Assembly: GCF_038235435.1 (NCBI RefSeq)
Contig: NZ_CP151275.1
Coordinates: 2,356,001 to 2,420,000, forward strand
Direction: 5' to 3'
DNA length: 64,000 nt
From: Niveibacterium sp. SC-1
Lineage (GTDB): Bacteria; Pseudomonadota; Gammaproteobacteria; Burkholderiales; Rhodocyclaceae
Both the position numbers and the translations under genes were made by a program. The notes beneath the pieces were generated by a model that was not told the DNA's origin, made no database searches, and saw only the letters and a list, made by a program, of their open reading frames with translations. Of the stretch, positions 17,334 to 27,612 are shown one piece after another; the stretch's first letter is position 1, and each line of letters starts with the position of its first letter.

Positions 17334-18383
17334 TCAGGGCGCGGGATTGGGATAGCGGCGATGGATGGCGTCAATGCCGGCGAGAACTTCCGCGGGCAGC
17401 GTCACCGCTGCGCTGGCGATGTTCTGGCGCAGCTGCGCCAGCGTGGTCGCGCCGATGATGTTGCTGGTGAGGAAGTCGCGGGTATTCACGAAGCCCAGCG
17501 CCAGATGCACCGGGTCGATCCCGTGCTTGTGGGCGAGCTTCACGTACTCGTAGGTGGCCGCTTCCGCGTTCTCGTTGGTGTAGCGCTGGAAGCGTTCGAA
17601 CAGCGTCACGCGCGCACCGGCCGGGCGGGCACCGGCGAGGTACTTGCCCGAGAGTACGCCGAAGGCGAGCGGCGAATAGGCGAGCAGGCCCACGTCTTCG
17701 CGCAGCGCGATTTCGGAGAGCCCGATCTCGAAGCTGCGGTTGAGCAGGTTGTAGGGGTTCTGGATGCTTGCCACGCGCGGCAGGCCAAGCGTCTCGGCGT
17801 ACTGCACGAAGCGCGAGAGCCCCCAGGGGGTTTCGTTGGAGACGCCGATGGCGCGCACCTTGCCGGCCTTGATGAAGTCCTCAAGCACGCGCAGGGTCTC
17901 GTCGATCGGCGTGGTGACCTCGTCCTTCACATGCACATAGCCGAGTTGGCCGAAGGTGTTGGTGCTGCGGTCGGGCCAGTGCAGCTGGTAGAGGTCGACG
18001 TAGTCGGTGCGCAGGCGCTTGAGGCTGTCGTGCAGGGCGGCTTCCAGGTTCTTGCGATCGAAGAAGCAGTCGCCACCACGGATGTGGCGCGGATTGTGCG
18101 GCTTGCGCGCCGGGCCGGCGGCCTTGGTGGCCAGCACGACGCGGTCGCGACGGCCAGCCTTGGACACCCAGGTGCCGATGTACTGCTCGGTGCGCCCCTG
18201 GGTTTCGGGGCGCGGCGGGACCGGATACATCTCGGCCGCGTCGATGAGGTTGATGCCGGATTCGAGCGCGAGATCGAGTTGCGAATGCGCGTCGGCCTCG
18301 GTGTTCTGCTCACCCCAGGTCATGGTGCCCAGGGCGATGAGGCTGACGTCGATCCCGGTGCGTCCGAGCGGGCGGGTCTGCAT
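17334..18383 (-). CDS. tas: NADP(H)-dependent aldo/keto reductase, Tas-like
   Basis: 349 residues of (beta/alpha)8 aldo/keto reductase fold. It follows E. coli Tas closely along its length (GTMTWGEQNTEADAHSQLD, AAEMYPVPPRPETQG, GVSNETPWG, IQNPYNLLNRSFE, GATTLAQLRQNI), including the same C-terminal PAP. Catalytic candidates are Asp48, Tyr53, a lysine in LATKAAG and a His in LYQLHWPD. The enzyme would reduce aldehydes or ketones with NADPH in the cytoplasm. GGAG lies nine bases before the ATG. It is transcribed in the same direction as the methyltransferase 12 bases upstream. Confidence 0.92.
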   Translation of the reverse strand: MQTRPLGRTGIDVSLIALGTMTWGEQNTEADAHSQLDLALESGINLIDAAEMYPVPPRPETQGRTEQYIGTWVSKAGRRDRVVLATKAAGPARKPHNPRHIRGGDCFFDRKNLEAALHDSLKRLRTDYVDLYQLHWPDRSTNTFGQLGYVHVKDEVTTPIDETLRVLEDFIKAGKVRAIGVSNETPWGLSRFVQYAETLGLPRVASIQNPYNLLNRSFEIGLSEIALREDVGLLAYSPLAFGVLSGKYLAGARPAGARVTLFERFQRYTNENAEAATYEYVKLAHKHGIDPVHLALGFVNTRDFLTSNIIGATTLAQLRQNIASAAVTLPAEVLAGIDAIHRRYPNPAP

Positions 18384-18395
18384 GAGGTAAAGCTC

Positions 18396-19193
18396 CTATT
18401 CCTTGTAGGCGACAGCGAAAATCAGGTGGCGCTGCAGGCGGATACCGTCGTCCGTGCGCAGCGATTCCAGTTCAGTGTAGAGCGCATCGACCAGGGCTTC
18501 CTTCTGTGAGGCATCGAGATCGCCCAGAAAGTTGCCAAAGGCGCTCGCCGCGTTGAAGCTTGCGACCTCCTCGGGCGAGGCAAAGGTGTCGGTGAAGCTG
18601 CGCAACCGCAGCTCGCTGCGGGCAAAGCCGGCGGCGGTGAAGAGCCGCTGGAGTTCCTCCGAACCGACGCGATGGGGCGTGCCGATCGTCCCGACCCGGA
18701 ATCCGCCGAAGCGGCCGGAGGTCCGCAGCGATTCCAGGATCTGGTTGATCTGGTGCGGCGCGTCGGTGGTGGCCGTGCTGATTCCGAGGCGGCCGCCTTT
18801 GTGCAGGACGCGGAAGGCCTCTGCCAGAGGCTGCGATTTCTCGGGCAACCAGTGGAAGACGCTGTTGAGCACCACGGCGTCGAAACGTCCCGCGGGGAAG
18901 GCGGAAAGATCCTCGGCCTGCCCGGTGCGGAACACGAGATTGGCGAGCCGCCGCCGCGCTGCGATATCGATGCGCAGCGGCAGCGGATCGACGCCCACCA
19001 CCGAGCCCGCCGCACCGACGATCTGGGCTGCGAGTTCAGTCAGGCGTCCGGTACCGCAGCCGACGTCGAGCACATGCTCGCCGCGTGCGAGGCCGAGATC
19101 CTGCAGCAGCAGTTTGCCGTGTTCGAACTGGCGCAGCCCGGCCACGTCGTAGTGTTCGGCAAGGGCAGGCGAATCCTGGGTCAGGGTCACCAT
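18396..19193 (-). CDS. SAM-dependent methyltransferase (class I, type 11)
   Basis: 265 residues. The SAM site is clear: LDVGCGTGRLTEL (motif I), GVDPLP, and FDAVVLNSVFHWL (motif IV), followed by HKGGRLGIS. The rest fits the UbiE/type-11 methyltransferase fold. The substrate is unknown. The ATG at 19193 gives the usual N-terminus; the frame is open far upstream but only as a shadow of the sigma-54 activator gene. It lies 14 bases after that activator's stop and 12 bases before the tas gene, so the four minus-strand genes from ssuA-like to tas may form one unit, with possible roles in sulfur compound metabolism. Confidence 0.86.
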   Translation of the reverse strand: MVTLTQDSPALAEHYDVAGLRQFEHGKLLLQDLGLARGEHVLDVGCGTGRLTELAAQIVGAAGSVVGVDPLPLRIDIAARRRLANLVFRTGQAEDLSAFPAGRFDAVVLNSVFHWLPEKSQPLAEAFRVLHKGGRLGISTATTDAPHQINQILESLRTSGRFGGFRVGTIGTPHRVGSEELQRLFTAAGFARSELRLRSFTDTFASPEEVASFNAASAFGNFLGDLDASQKEALVDALYTELESLRTDDGIRLQRHLIFAVAYKE

Positions 19194-19207
19194 GGCGAAG
19201 ACTCCGT

Positions 19208-20311
<1,104 letters not shown>

Positions 20312-20413
20312 GGCGAACTCCCTGGAGAGTGGGGCGTTGCGGTGGCGGCGACTATGTTGGGGGACGTCGCCGCCGGAGAGGTTTTCAGCGCAATTCGGAT
20401 TTCTGCGCGGGTT

Positions 20414-21427
20414 TCAGCGTGACTCCTGGGCGAGCTTCAGCGGCTTGCCGGGCGTCCACACCGCGTCGGCGACGCGGAAGGGCTGGGCCGGGATCAGGGC
20501 AAGCTTCTGGAAGCTCTCGGCGACCTTCTGCTGCTCGGCAATCGCGCTCGCGGTGAGCGGCGAGGGCGGCGAAACCGGACGACGCGAGACGAAGCGATAC
20601 ACGACGCCGAGTTCCAGCCCGCTGAACTCGGAGATCAGTTGCGAGGCACGCTTGCGATCGGCCTGGACCCAGGCGTCCGCATTGCGCAGCTCCTCGATCA
20701 GCGCCGCAACCGTCGCCGGGTACTGGGTGACGAAGGGTCGCGCGGCGAGGTAGAAAGAGTTGTTCGAGGACAGGCCGGTGCCAGAGGTGAGCACCCGCGG
20801 CTTCACCGCGTATTCGGCGGCCGCGTAGTACGGGTCCCAGATCGCCCAGGCGTCCACCGAACCGCGCTCGAACGCAGCGCGCGCTTCGGCCGGCGTGAGC
20901 CAGGCCGGGCTGATGTCGCTCCATTTGAGACCGGCCTTGTCGAGCGCGCGGACCAGCAGGAAGTGCGAGCTCGACCCTTTCTGCAAGGCCACGCGCTTGC
21001 CCTTGAGATCGGCCAGCGAGCGGATCGGCGAATCGCCCGGCACAAGGATCGCGGAGCTCTCCGGCTTGGGCGGCTCCACCGCGACGTAGACCGGATCCTT
21101 GCCGGCTGCCTGCGCGAAGACGGGCGGCGTGTCACCGGTCATGCCGAAGTCGAGGCTGCCCACGGCAAGGGCCTCCAGCAACTGCGGCCCGGCCGGGAAC
21201 TCGATCCAGCTGATTCTGGCGTCCTTGAAGCGCTGTTCGAGGACTGCACGTTGCTTGAGCACGACCAGATTGACCGAGCTCTTCTGGAAGCCGATGCGGA
21301 TCTGTGCCGGGGCCGATTCATCGGCGATGGCCGTGCGGGCGACCAGGAAGGAAGCAGCCACTGCGAACACCAAGGACAAACTCGAGCGGCTGCGAGCGAA
21401 CCAGCCCTGGATGCGGGAAGCAGACAT
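20414..21427 (-). CDS. Aliphatic sulfonate/taurine-type ABC substrate-binding protein, SsuA-like
   Basis: 337 residues with a signal peptide ending near AIADESAP. The fold is that of SsuA/TauA periplasmic binding proteins: IRIGFQKSSVNLVVLK, EFPAGPQLLEALAVGSLDFG, GDTPPVFAQAAG, and DAWAIWDPYYA. It would capture alkanesulfonates or related compounds for an ABC importer. No permease or ATPase gene is adjacent, so it must either use components encoded elsewhere or be an orphan. GGAG lies eight bases before the ATG. The sigma-54 activator gene follows about 100 bases downstream in the same direction. Confidence 0.88.
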   Translation of the reverse strand: MSASRIQGWFARSRSSLSLVFAVAASFLVARTAIADESAPAQIRIGFQKSSVNLVVLKQRAVLEQRFKDARISWIEFPAGPQLLEALAVGSLDFGMTGDTPPVFAQAAGKDPVYVAVEPPKPESSAILVPGDSPIRSLADLKGKRVALQKGSSSHFLLVRALDKAGLKWSDISPAWLTPAEARAAFERGSVDAWAIWDPYYAAAEYAVKPRVLTSGTGLSSNNSFYLAARPFVTQYPATVAALIEELRNADAWVQADRKRASQLISEFSGLELGVVYRFVSRRPVSPPSPLTASAIAEQQKVAESFQKLALIPAQPFRVADAVWTPGKPLKLAQESR

Positions 21428-22286
21428 GTTCTTGACTCCTGCAAAGCGGATGCGGCGGGCGTGCTTACGCCCGGGGTATTGGGAGGGGCGGAGATTCCGC
21501 CGGCGCGGCGGCAAGCGTCCTGGAGACGCCGTGCCCGTTTACGCCGGACAGCGGCTGCGCATTGAAGGACGCAGGAAGCTGCTCTCGGTCTCATCGGGGA
21601 CCGGGCGACAACGATCGCTCTGAGGCGTCGTGCGAAGGAAACGATCAGCGCTCATGGGCGCGTGATCCAGTGGCTGTGCCGGCGCGCCGGACACAGGCGG
21701 CACGCCGCGGTCGCGCGGCGCATCGGAGGACCGATGCGAGCGACTGCGCCAGGGCAGTGCGGTGACGATGGATTCGATCAGGCTCATGGGGACAGGGGCT
21801 CTCGTGGCTATTCCTGCTTCGAGGCAGGAACGATGCGATCGAGTGTATGCAGCCTGCGTGCCCGCGCGAACGACTGCTTTGTTCCTTGCTTATTTCGCAG
21901 TGCGACAGAAAGTCAGGCGGGCACCTTGCACCAAAGGGCAGGCCGGCTTGCACCTTCGGACGATGGCGGGGCATGGACCAAGTGATACAAGGGCCGTAGC
22001 CGACGCCCGCGGATAGCCCGAGATTCACCGGCCGGCTGCCATGCGGGCGGCGCACCTTCCAGCGGCCCGACCGGGTCAGCAGGTGTCAGTGCGAAGTTCC
22101 GCCACGGAACAAGAGGGCGTCCGTACGAATGTCGAAGTTCCGCACGCCGACCCCCGGTGTGCGCTGCCCCGGAACGCGCATGGCAGCGAGGGCCATCGCG
22201 TGTTCCGGGGCGAGGCCGTACTCGCAGGTAATCGACCCTCGCCCGCAGCAAATCGCACGACACAACGAGACGATGAGGAGCGCGTG
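21428..22286. other. Gene-free 859-base divergent region between ssuA-like and glutamate decarboxylase genes
   Basis: No gene convinces me here. A minus-strand frame at 21539-21787 (starting MSLIESIVTALPW) could encode a small protein but has only a weak ribosome site and low-complexity Arg/Ser-rich remainder. The stretch holds the first copy of the 22-bp-spaced bipartite element (21926-21967), pointing toward the decarboxylase 320 bases downstream. GAGGAG at 22275-22280 is the decarboxylase ribosome site. I found no acceptable sigma-54 promoter for the ssuA-like gene. Confidence 0.55.
21926..21967 (+). promoter_or_regulatory. Bipartite element, copy A (upstream of glutamate decarboxylase)
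   Basis: First half-site TTGCACCAAAGGGCA at 21926-21940; second half-site starts TTGCACCTTCGGACGATGG at 21948. The starts are exactly 22 bases apart, two helical turns, as in the three other copies. The next gene on this strand starts at 22287. This copy is the most diverged in its first half (CCAAAGG instead of CCTTAGG). Confidence 0.72.
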
Positions 22287-23660
22287 ATGAGCAGCCCGAT
22301 CGAGAAGGCAACCCCATACGACCAGTTCAACATCGAGATCCCCGAGGATCACTTTCCTCCCGAGGGCATCTCCGCGGCGGCGGCCAAGGCGCTGGTCAAT
22401 AGCGAGGCCTGGACGGACGCGAATCCGATGCTGAACCTCTCGTCCTTCGTCACCACCTACATGGAGCCGGAGGCGGTGGAGGTGGCGAAGCACAACATCC
22501 TCAAGAACTACATCGACCACGACATGTATCCGCAGCTCTTCGCGATGGAGGGGCGGATGGTGCGCTGGCTGCACGAGCTGTGGAACGGACCGAAGGATCT
22601 GGAGCCCTATGGCACCGCGACCGTGGGCTCGTCCGAGGCGTGCATGCTGGCCGGTCTCGCGCACAAGTGGAACTGGCGCAAGGCGCGCGAGCAGGCGGGC
22701 AAGGATGCAAGCCGGCCCAACATGGTCACCGGCGGCAACGTGCAGATCGTGTGGAAGAAGTTCCTGCGCTATTTCGATGTCGAGCCGCGCATCGTGCCGC
22801 TCAAGCCGGGCAACTACCGGCTCACCGCGGAGCATCTCGACCAGTACGTCGACGAGAACACCATCGCGGTCGTCGCCATCGCGGGCCAGACCTTCACCGG
22901 CGAGGACGACGATATCCAGGAGATCCACGACTGGCTGGACGCCTACGAGAAGAAGACCGGCGTCTCGATCCCCATGCATATCGACGGCGCCTCGGGCGGC
23001 TTCGTGAACCCCTTCCTGTACCCCGACTACAAGTGGGATTTCCGCCTGCCGCGCGTCCAGTCGATCAATGCCTCTGGCCACAAGTTCGGGCTGGTGCCGC
23101 CGGGCATCGGCTGGGTCGTGTTCCGCGAACGCAAGATCTTCAACGAAGACCTGGTGTTTTATGTGAACTACCTCGGCGGCGAGATGCCGACCGCGACGCT
23201 GAACTTCAGCCGCAATGCCTTCCAGATCGCGCTGCAGTATTACCAGTTCCTGCGCCTGGGCTTCGATGGCTACCGGCGCGTCATGCAGCACACGGTGGAC
23301 AACGCGCAGCACATCCGCGACGTACTGGTGCAGAGCGGCTACTTCACCATCATGAACGAGACGCAGCGCATCCCCGTGGTCGCGCTGACGCTGAACAAGA
23401 AGTACACCAACTTCAATGAGTTCGACGTGTCCGGCAAGGTGCGCGAGCGCGGCTGGGTGCTCTCCGCCTACCAGATGCCGCCCGACGCGGAGACGGTGAA
23501 CAGCCTGCGCATCGTGGTGCGTCCGCACATGAACCACAACGTGTGCAGCATCCTGGCGCAGGACATCGTCAAGTGCTGCGAATACCTGGAGCAGCACGGC
23601 GGAAACTCGACGCCACCCAAGCTCCATGACACCCACAAGACTGCAACCAGCAAGTGCTGA
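22287..23660 (+). CDS. gadB: Glutamate decarboxylase (PLP-dependent)
   Basis: 457 residues of GAD type. The PLP-binding lysine is Lys266 in INASGHKFGL; the aspartate pairing with the cofactor is in HIDGASGGF. Other family landmarks are YGTATVGSSEACMLAG and LNFSRNAFQ. It converts glutamate to GABA and CO2, consuming a cytoplasmic proton, the classic acid-resistance reaction. The C-terminus carries a ~20-residue extension beyond the short tail of E. coli GadB. The ATG is set by GAGGAG seven bases upstream. Two antiporter-like genes follow, the first after 61 bases, which would fit export of the product in exchange for substrate; their specificity is not known. Confidence 0.95.
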   Translation: MSSPIEKATPYDQFNIEIPEDHFPPEGISAAAAKALVNSEAWTDANPMLNLSSFVTTYMEPEAVEVAKHNILKNYIDHDMYPQLFAMEGRMVRWLHELWNGPKDLEPYGTATVGSSEACMLAGLAHKWNWRKAREQAGKDASRPNMVTGGNVQIVWKKFLRYFDVEPRIVPLKPGNYRLTAEHLDQYVDENTIAVVAIAGQTFTGEDDDIQEIHDWLDAYEKKTGVSIPMHIDGASGGFVNPFLYPDYKWDFRLPRVQSINASGHKFGLVPPGIGWVVFRERKIFNEDLVFYVNYLGGEMPTATLNFSRNAFQIALQYYQFLRLGFDGYRRVMQHTVDNAQHIRDVLVQSGYFTIMNETQRIPVVALTLNKKYTNFNEFDVSGKVRERGWVLSAYQMPPDAETVNSLRIVVRPHMNHNVCSILAQDIVKCCEYLEQHGGNSTPPKLHDTHKTATSKC

Positions 23661-23721
23661 GCCCGTTTGCGGGGCCTATGTGCCCCGTACGCCGCGCCAC
23701 CCCGCCAGACCGGAGGCCTCG

Positions 23722-25422
23722 ATGCACGCGTTCATGCAGTTCCTGGGGGCGAACCCCTACATCCTGCTGTTTCTCACCGTCGGGCTGGCCGTGTGGGTCG
23801 GCAAGCTTTCGATCAGGGGCTACGGCCTGGGCTCGGTAGCGGCGGCGATCATCGTCGGCTGCGGGATCGCGACGGTGGGCGCGGTCTACGGCGAGAAATT
23901 CCATCTCGATGACTTCGCCAAATCGCTGCTGTACTACCTCTTCATGTACGGCGTTGGTTTGCGGGTGGGGCCGTCCTTCATCAACGCGCTATCGAAGGAG
24001 TCGATCAACTACGCGATTCTCGCGGTGATCGCGCCGGTGCTGGGGCTGGCGATCGTTGTCGTCGGCGCCAAGATGGCGGATCTGCCCATGGGTGCGGCGG
24101 GCGGCATCATCGCCGGCTCGCAGACGATGTCGGCGGCGATCGGTTCGGCCGAGCAGGCGGTCACTTCCGGCGTGGTGCTGGTACCCGCCGGGTCGAGCAA
24201 GGAGGCGATCGACGCGATGATCGCGCTCTCGTATGGCATCACCTACATCTGGGGCACGGTCGGCATCATCCTGATGTGCAAGTACCTGCCGCGGATCTGG
24301 GGCGTGGATGCGAAGAATGCCGCGAAGGAGTTCGAGGCTTCGCATGGCGTGCCCAATGTCGACGACGTCGGGCTTTCCGGCTTCCGTCCTTTCGGATTGC
24401 GCGCCTACCGCCTGGAGAATCCGCAGGTGGTCGGGCTCTCCATCGCACAGTTGCGTAGCCGCTACCCGCAGTACCGGGTGGGCAATGTCGAGCGCGGCAA
24501 GGATCTGCTGGGTTCGCATGCCGATCTCGTGCTCAGGCAGGGTGACATCATTGCGCTGGGCGGACGGCTGGAAGACCTGACCGCCAACATGGGCCTCATC
24601 GGCCCGGAGATGGCCGACGCCCGCGTGCTCAACCTGCCGCTGGACCAGGCGGAGATCCTGGTCCGGAACAAGGAGGTCATCGGCCATGCACTCAAGGATT
24701 TCGCCGGCAGCGAGGTCGCAGGGCAGATCCAGCTCACGCGCATCGAGCGCGGTGGCGTGCCGGTGCCGATCGGGCTGGAGACGAAGCTCCAACGCCGCGA
24801 CGTGCTCTTCGTCGCGGGCCTCAAGGAAGCGGTGGAAAAGGCCGGCAACCGCTTCGGCATCATCGCCCGCCACAACACCGCGACCGATCTGCTGACGCTC
24901 TCGGTGGGCATGATCATCGGCTTCCTGATCGGGCTGATCGAGTTCCCGGCCTTCGGCTCCTCGGTGGGCCTGGGCAACGCGGGCGGCCTGCTGCTCTCGG
25001 GCATCCTGGTGTCTTCGATCTCGTCGCGCCTGCGCTTCTTCGGCGACACGCCCAACGCCGCGCGCAACATCCTCGAAGACCTGGGGCTGATCGGCTTCGT
25101 GGCGATCGTCGGCATCAACGCCGGCGCCTCGCTGCTGAGCCAGCTCACCGGCGCGCTGGCGGTCAAGATCTTCGTGGTCGGTTTCCTCGCGTCCTCGATC
25201 CCGCCGGTGATCGTCTGGGCCATCGGCTACCACATCATGAAGATCAATCCCGCGGTGCTGATGGGGGCGACGGCGGGCGCCCGCAGCCATTCGGGGCCAG
25301 CGCGGGAGGCGGCAAAGGAGGTCGAGTCCTCGGTGCCCTGGCTGGGCTTTCCGGTGGGCTACGCGGTCTCCGGCGTGCTGCTCACGGTGTTCGGGTATTT
25401 CGCCATGGCACTGGCCAAGTAG
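23722..25422 (+). CDS. AspT/YidE/YbjL-type antiporter (aspartate:alanine exchanger family), first copy
   Basis: 566 residues. Two hydrophobic halves of about five or six helices each (roughly 1-190 and 390-566) flank a soluble middle of ~200 residues that contains two RCK_C/TrkA_C-like segments (GDIIALGGRLEDL; RRDVLFVAGLKEAV). This is the AspT exchanger architecture. Glycine-rich motifs in the two halves (GGIIAGSQTMSAAIG and GATAGARSHSGPA) are the family's repeated transport motifs. AspT proteins swap an amino acid for its decarboxylation product to generate proton-motive force; here glutamate/GABA exchange is plausible by neighbourhood. CGGAGG sets the ATG at 23722. Confidence 0.9.
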   Translation: MHAFMQFLGANPYILLFLTVGLAVWVGKLSIRGYGLGSVAAAIIVGCGIATVGAVYGEKFHLDDFAKSLLYYLFMYGVGLRVGPSFINALSKESINYAILAVIAPVLGLAIVVVGAKMADLPMGAAGGIIAGSQTMSAAIGSAEQAVTSGVVLVPAGSSKEAIDAMIALSYGITYIWGTVGIILMCKYLPRIWGVDAKNAAKEFEASHGVPNVDDVGLSGFRPFGLRAYRLENPQVVGLSIAQLRSRYPQYRVGNVERGKDLLGSHADLVLRQGDIIALGGRLEDLTANMGLIGPEMADARVLNLPLDQAEILVRNKEVIGHALKDFAGSEVAGQIQLTRIERGGVPVPIGLETKLQRRDVLFVAGLKEAVEKAGNRFGIIARHNTATDLLTLSVGMIIGFLIGLIEFPAFGSSVGLGNAGGLLLSGILVSSISSRLRFFGDTPNAARNILEDLGLIGFVAIVGINAGASLLSQLTGALAVKIFVVGFLASSIPPVIVWAIGYHIMKINPAVLMGATAGARSHSGPAREAAKEVESSVPWLGFPVGYAVSGVLLTVFGYFAMALAK

Positions 25423-25428
25423 ATCGCC

Positions 25429-27138
25429 ATGGATACCCTGCAAAGCCTCGTGAAGCTGCACCCCGAGCTGGCGATCTTCGCCACCATGGTGCTCGGTCAT
25501 GCGATCGGCCGCCTGGAGTTCCGTGGCTTCGGCTTCGGTTCGGTGGTCGGCACCCTGATCGCCGGGATGGGGATAGGTGTCCTGACACGCCCCGAGATTC
25601 CCGATCTCCTCAAATGGGCCTTCTTCGATCTCTTCCTGTTCGCGGTCGGCTACGGCGCGGGCCCGCAGTTCTTCGCGAGCCTCAAGCGCGAAACGCTGCC
25701 GCAGATGTTGCTGGCCGTCGTGGTGTCCTGCAGCGGTCTGGCTGCGGCGCTGGGAATGGTCTACCTCTTCCGCTTCGACCCGGGCCTCTCGGCGGGCCTG
25801 GTGTCCGGTTCGCTGACCCAGTCGGCAGCCCTGGGCAGTGCGCTCAACACCTTGCAGAGCATGGAGGTGCCGGAGGCGACCCGCGCGGTGCTCATGGCGC
25901 ATGCGCCGCTGGCCGACGCGATCTGCTACGTCTTCGGCGAGGTCGGGCTGATTCTCTTCCTCACCGTGGTGGCCCCGAGGCTGATGAAGATCGATCTGCC
26001 CGCAGTCGCGCGGGAAGCGGAGGAGCGGCTGCGCAGCAGCGGCGTGCCCGATGCCGACACCTTCCTGGCATACACGCCGCTCACGTATCGCGCCTATCGC
26101 ATCGACAATCCGGCGCTTGCCGGCCTCAGCGTCGAGGCCTTCGAGCATCAATTCGCGGTAGGCCGGCTGATGGTGGAGTCTTACCGCCGCGCGGGCCAGA
26201 TCCATCGCAGACCGGAGCTCGACGCGCTGCTGCAACTGGGCGACATCGTAGCGGTCGTGTCGCGCCGCCCCGGAATCGTCGCCGCAGCCGCCATGGTGGG
26301 TGCGGAGATCGACGATGCGGAACTCCTCTCGGTGCCCTTGCAGGAAGCCTCGATCATCCTCACCCGCGGCGAGATGGCCGGCCGCACCCTGGCAGAACTC
26401 TCTGACAGCAGTGCGCGCGGCATCTACCTGCTGGCGATCACGCGCGGGCAGCAGGCTTTGCCGCGCGAACCCGGCACGGTAGTGCAACGCGGCGATGTGT
26501 TCCGGCTGACGGGCTCGCCGGATGCCATCGCGCGTGCCGCCAAGCGCCTGGGTTACATCGAACCCGATCCCGCGCGCACCGACCTCGTCTATCTGGCCGG
26601 CGGCATTGTGGTCGGCACCCTGGTGGGGCTTTTGCAGTTGCATGTGGCCGGCGTTCCGCTGGGCCTGGGCGGCAGCGGTGGCGTGCTGGTCGTCGGCCTC
26701 GTCGCGGGCTGGGTGCACAGCCGCTATCCCGTCTTCGGGCGCATCCCGGAATCGGCGCAGCGCCTGCTCTCGGACGTCGGGCTGATCGTCTTCATCTCCG
26801 CCATCGGACTGGCGGCCGGGCCGCATGCGCTGGAGGCCATCGACCAGGGCGGCATCGAACTTTTCGCGCGGCTGATCGGTGCGGGTGTGGTCGTCACCAT
26901 GGCCGGCCCGATCATCGGTGTGCTGTTCGGACGCTTCGTGCTCAAGATGCCGCCGGTCTCCCTGCTGCCCGGCATTGCCGGCGCCCAGACGACTGTCGCG
27001 ACCCTCAACGCGCTCAAGGAACGCAGCGGCAGCGACGTGTTCTCGCTCGGTTTCACCGTGCCTTTCGCGGTCAGCAACGTGCTGATCACCATGTGGGGGC
27101 CGGTGATCGTGGCCTTCGCATTCGGATTGCAACGCTGA
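25429..27138 (+). CDS. AspT/YidE/YbjL-type antiporter, second copy
   Basis: 569 residues with the same layout as the preceding gene: two membrane halves around a hydrophilic centre with two TrkA_C-like segments (LGDIVAVVSRRPGIV; QRGDVFRLTGSPDAI). The repeated motifs are GLVSGSLTQSAALG and LPGIAGAQTTVATLNALKE, closer to AspT's canonical GAxTxT pattern than those of the first copy. It begins six bases after the first copy stops, so they are co-translated. The proteins are clearly paralogous but strongly diverged, so they may form a heteromer or carry different substrates. Its stop overlaps by one base the ATG of a damaged small gene. Confidence 0.9.
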   Translation: MDTLQSLVKLHPELAIFATMVLGHAIGRLEFRGFGFGSVVGTLIAGMGIGVLTRPEIPDLLKWAFFDLFLFAVGYGAGPQFFASLKRETLPQMLLAVVVSCSGLAAALGMVYLFRFDPGLSAGLVSGSLTQSAALGSALNTLQSMEVPEATRAVLMAHAPLADAICYVFGEVGLILFLTVVAPRLMKIDLPAVAREAEERLRSSGVPDADTFLAYTPLTYRAYRIDNPALAGLSVEAFEHQFAVGRLMVESYRRAGQIHRRPELDALLQLGDIVAVVSRRPGIVAAAAMVGAEIDDAELLSVPLQEASIILTRGEMAGRTLAELSDSSARGIYLLAITRGQQALPREPGTVVQRGDVFRLTGSPDAIARAAKRLGYIEPDPARTDLVYLAGGIVVGTLVGLLQLHVAGVPLGLGGSGGVLVVGLVAGWVHSRYPVFGRIPESAQRLLSDVGLIVFISAIGLAAGPHALEAIDQGGIELFARLIGAGVVVTMAGPIIGVLFGRFVLKMPPVSLLPGIAGAQTTVATLNALKERSGSDVFSLGFTVPFAVSNVLITMWGPVIVAFAFGLQR

Positions 27139-27444
27139 TGCGGACAAGGACGGCGAAAGCGAGCTGCAAGGACCCGATCGCCGCGTGGGCCGTTTTGCTG
27201 ACGGTGCTCGGGGGCAATGCCCGGGCACAGGTGAGCGAAGACTTCAAGCTTTCATGGAATGCAGTCGCAGCTGGGCCAGACCCTGGCGCGCTACGACGCG
27301 ACGCGCGCGGACTTCGAGCCGCTGTTCGAACAAGCGGACCAGCTGGACGCCGAACTGCGTGACCGCTTTCTCGAACGTCGCAAAAGCCTGCGCGCACAAT
27401 TGAGCGAAACCGAATGGGTCGCGGTCTTTTCCGGAAAGCACTGA
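27138..27444 (+). pseudogene. Small exported protein gene with an apparent frameshift
   Basis: The frame starting at the ATG that overlaps the antiporter stop encodes a good signal peptide (AAWAVLLTVLGGNARAQ) followed by VSEDF. The sense then passes to another frame near 27245-27260, where a charged helical segment (ARYDATRADFEPLFEQADQL, RFLERRKSLRAQLSETEW) runs to a stop at 27444. Each half alone looks incomplete: the first frame degenerates into Arg/Pro-rich sequence, and the second lacks both a signal peptide and a ribosome site. Joined, they would give a ~100-residue periplasmic helical protein. It may be a true frameshift, programmed shifting, or a sequencing error. No family is recognised. 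Confidence 0.55.
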
Positions 27445-27612
27445 TCGCGAGGGCCTGATCTCGCCTGGTCCGGTAGCGCAGGTGGAGGCAGGCGGTGGGG
27501 AACAAACGGCGCCTCGGGGTCGGCATCCCGCGGTAGCCGCTCCGACGCTGCTCGGTAGGCGACGGCGTCGATCCGTGGTACCGCCAAAAACGATACGAAG
27601 AGGAGCTACACC

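Noticed and set aside
21428..21540. Sigma-54 promoter upstream of the ssuA-like gene
   Set aside because: The only GG-N10-GC match (minus strand around 21467-21480) lacks the rest of the consensus at both elements.
22086..23636. Minus-strand frame opposite glutamate decarboxylase
   Set aside because: The plus strand encodes a complete decarboxylase; the opposite product has no family features.
23989..27228. Minus-strand open frame of 1079 codons
   Set aside because: It mirrors the two antiporter genes, which have family motifs and ribosome sites. The minus-strand product is His/Asp/Arg-rich, typical of a GC-driven shadow.
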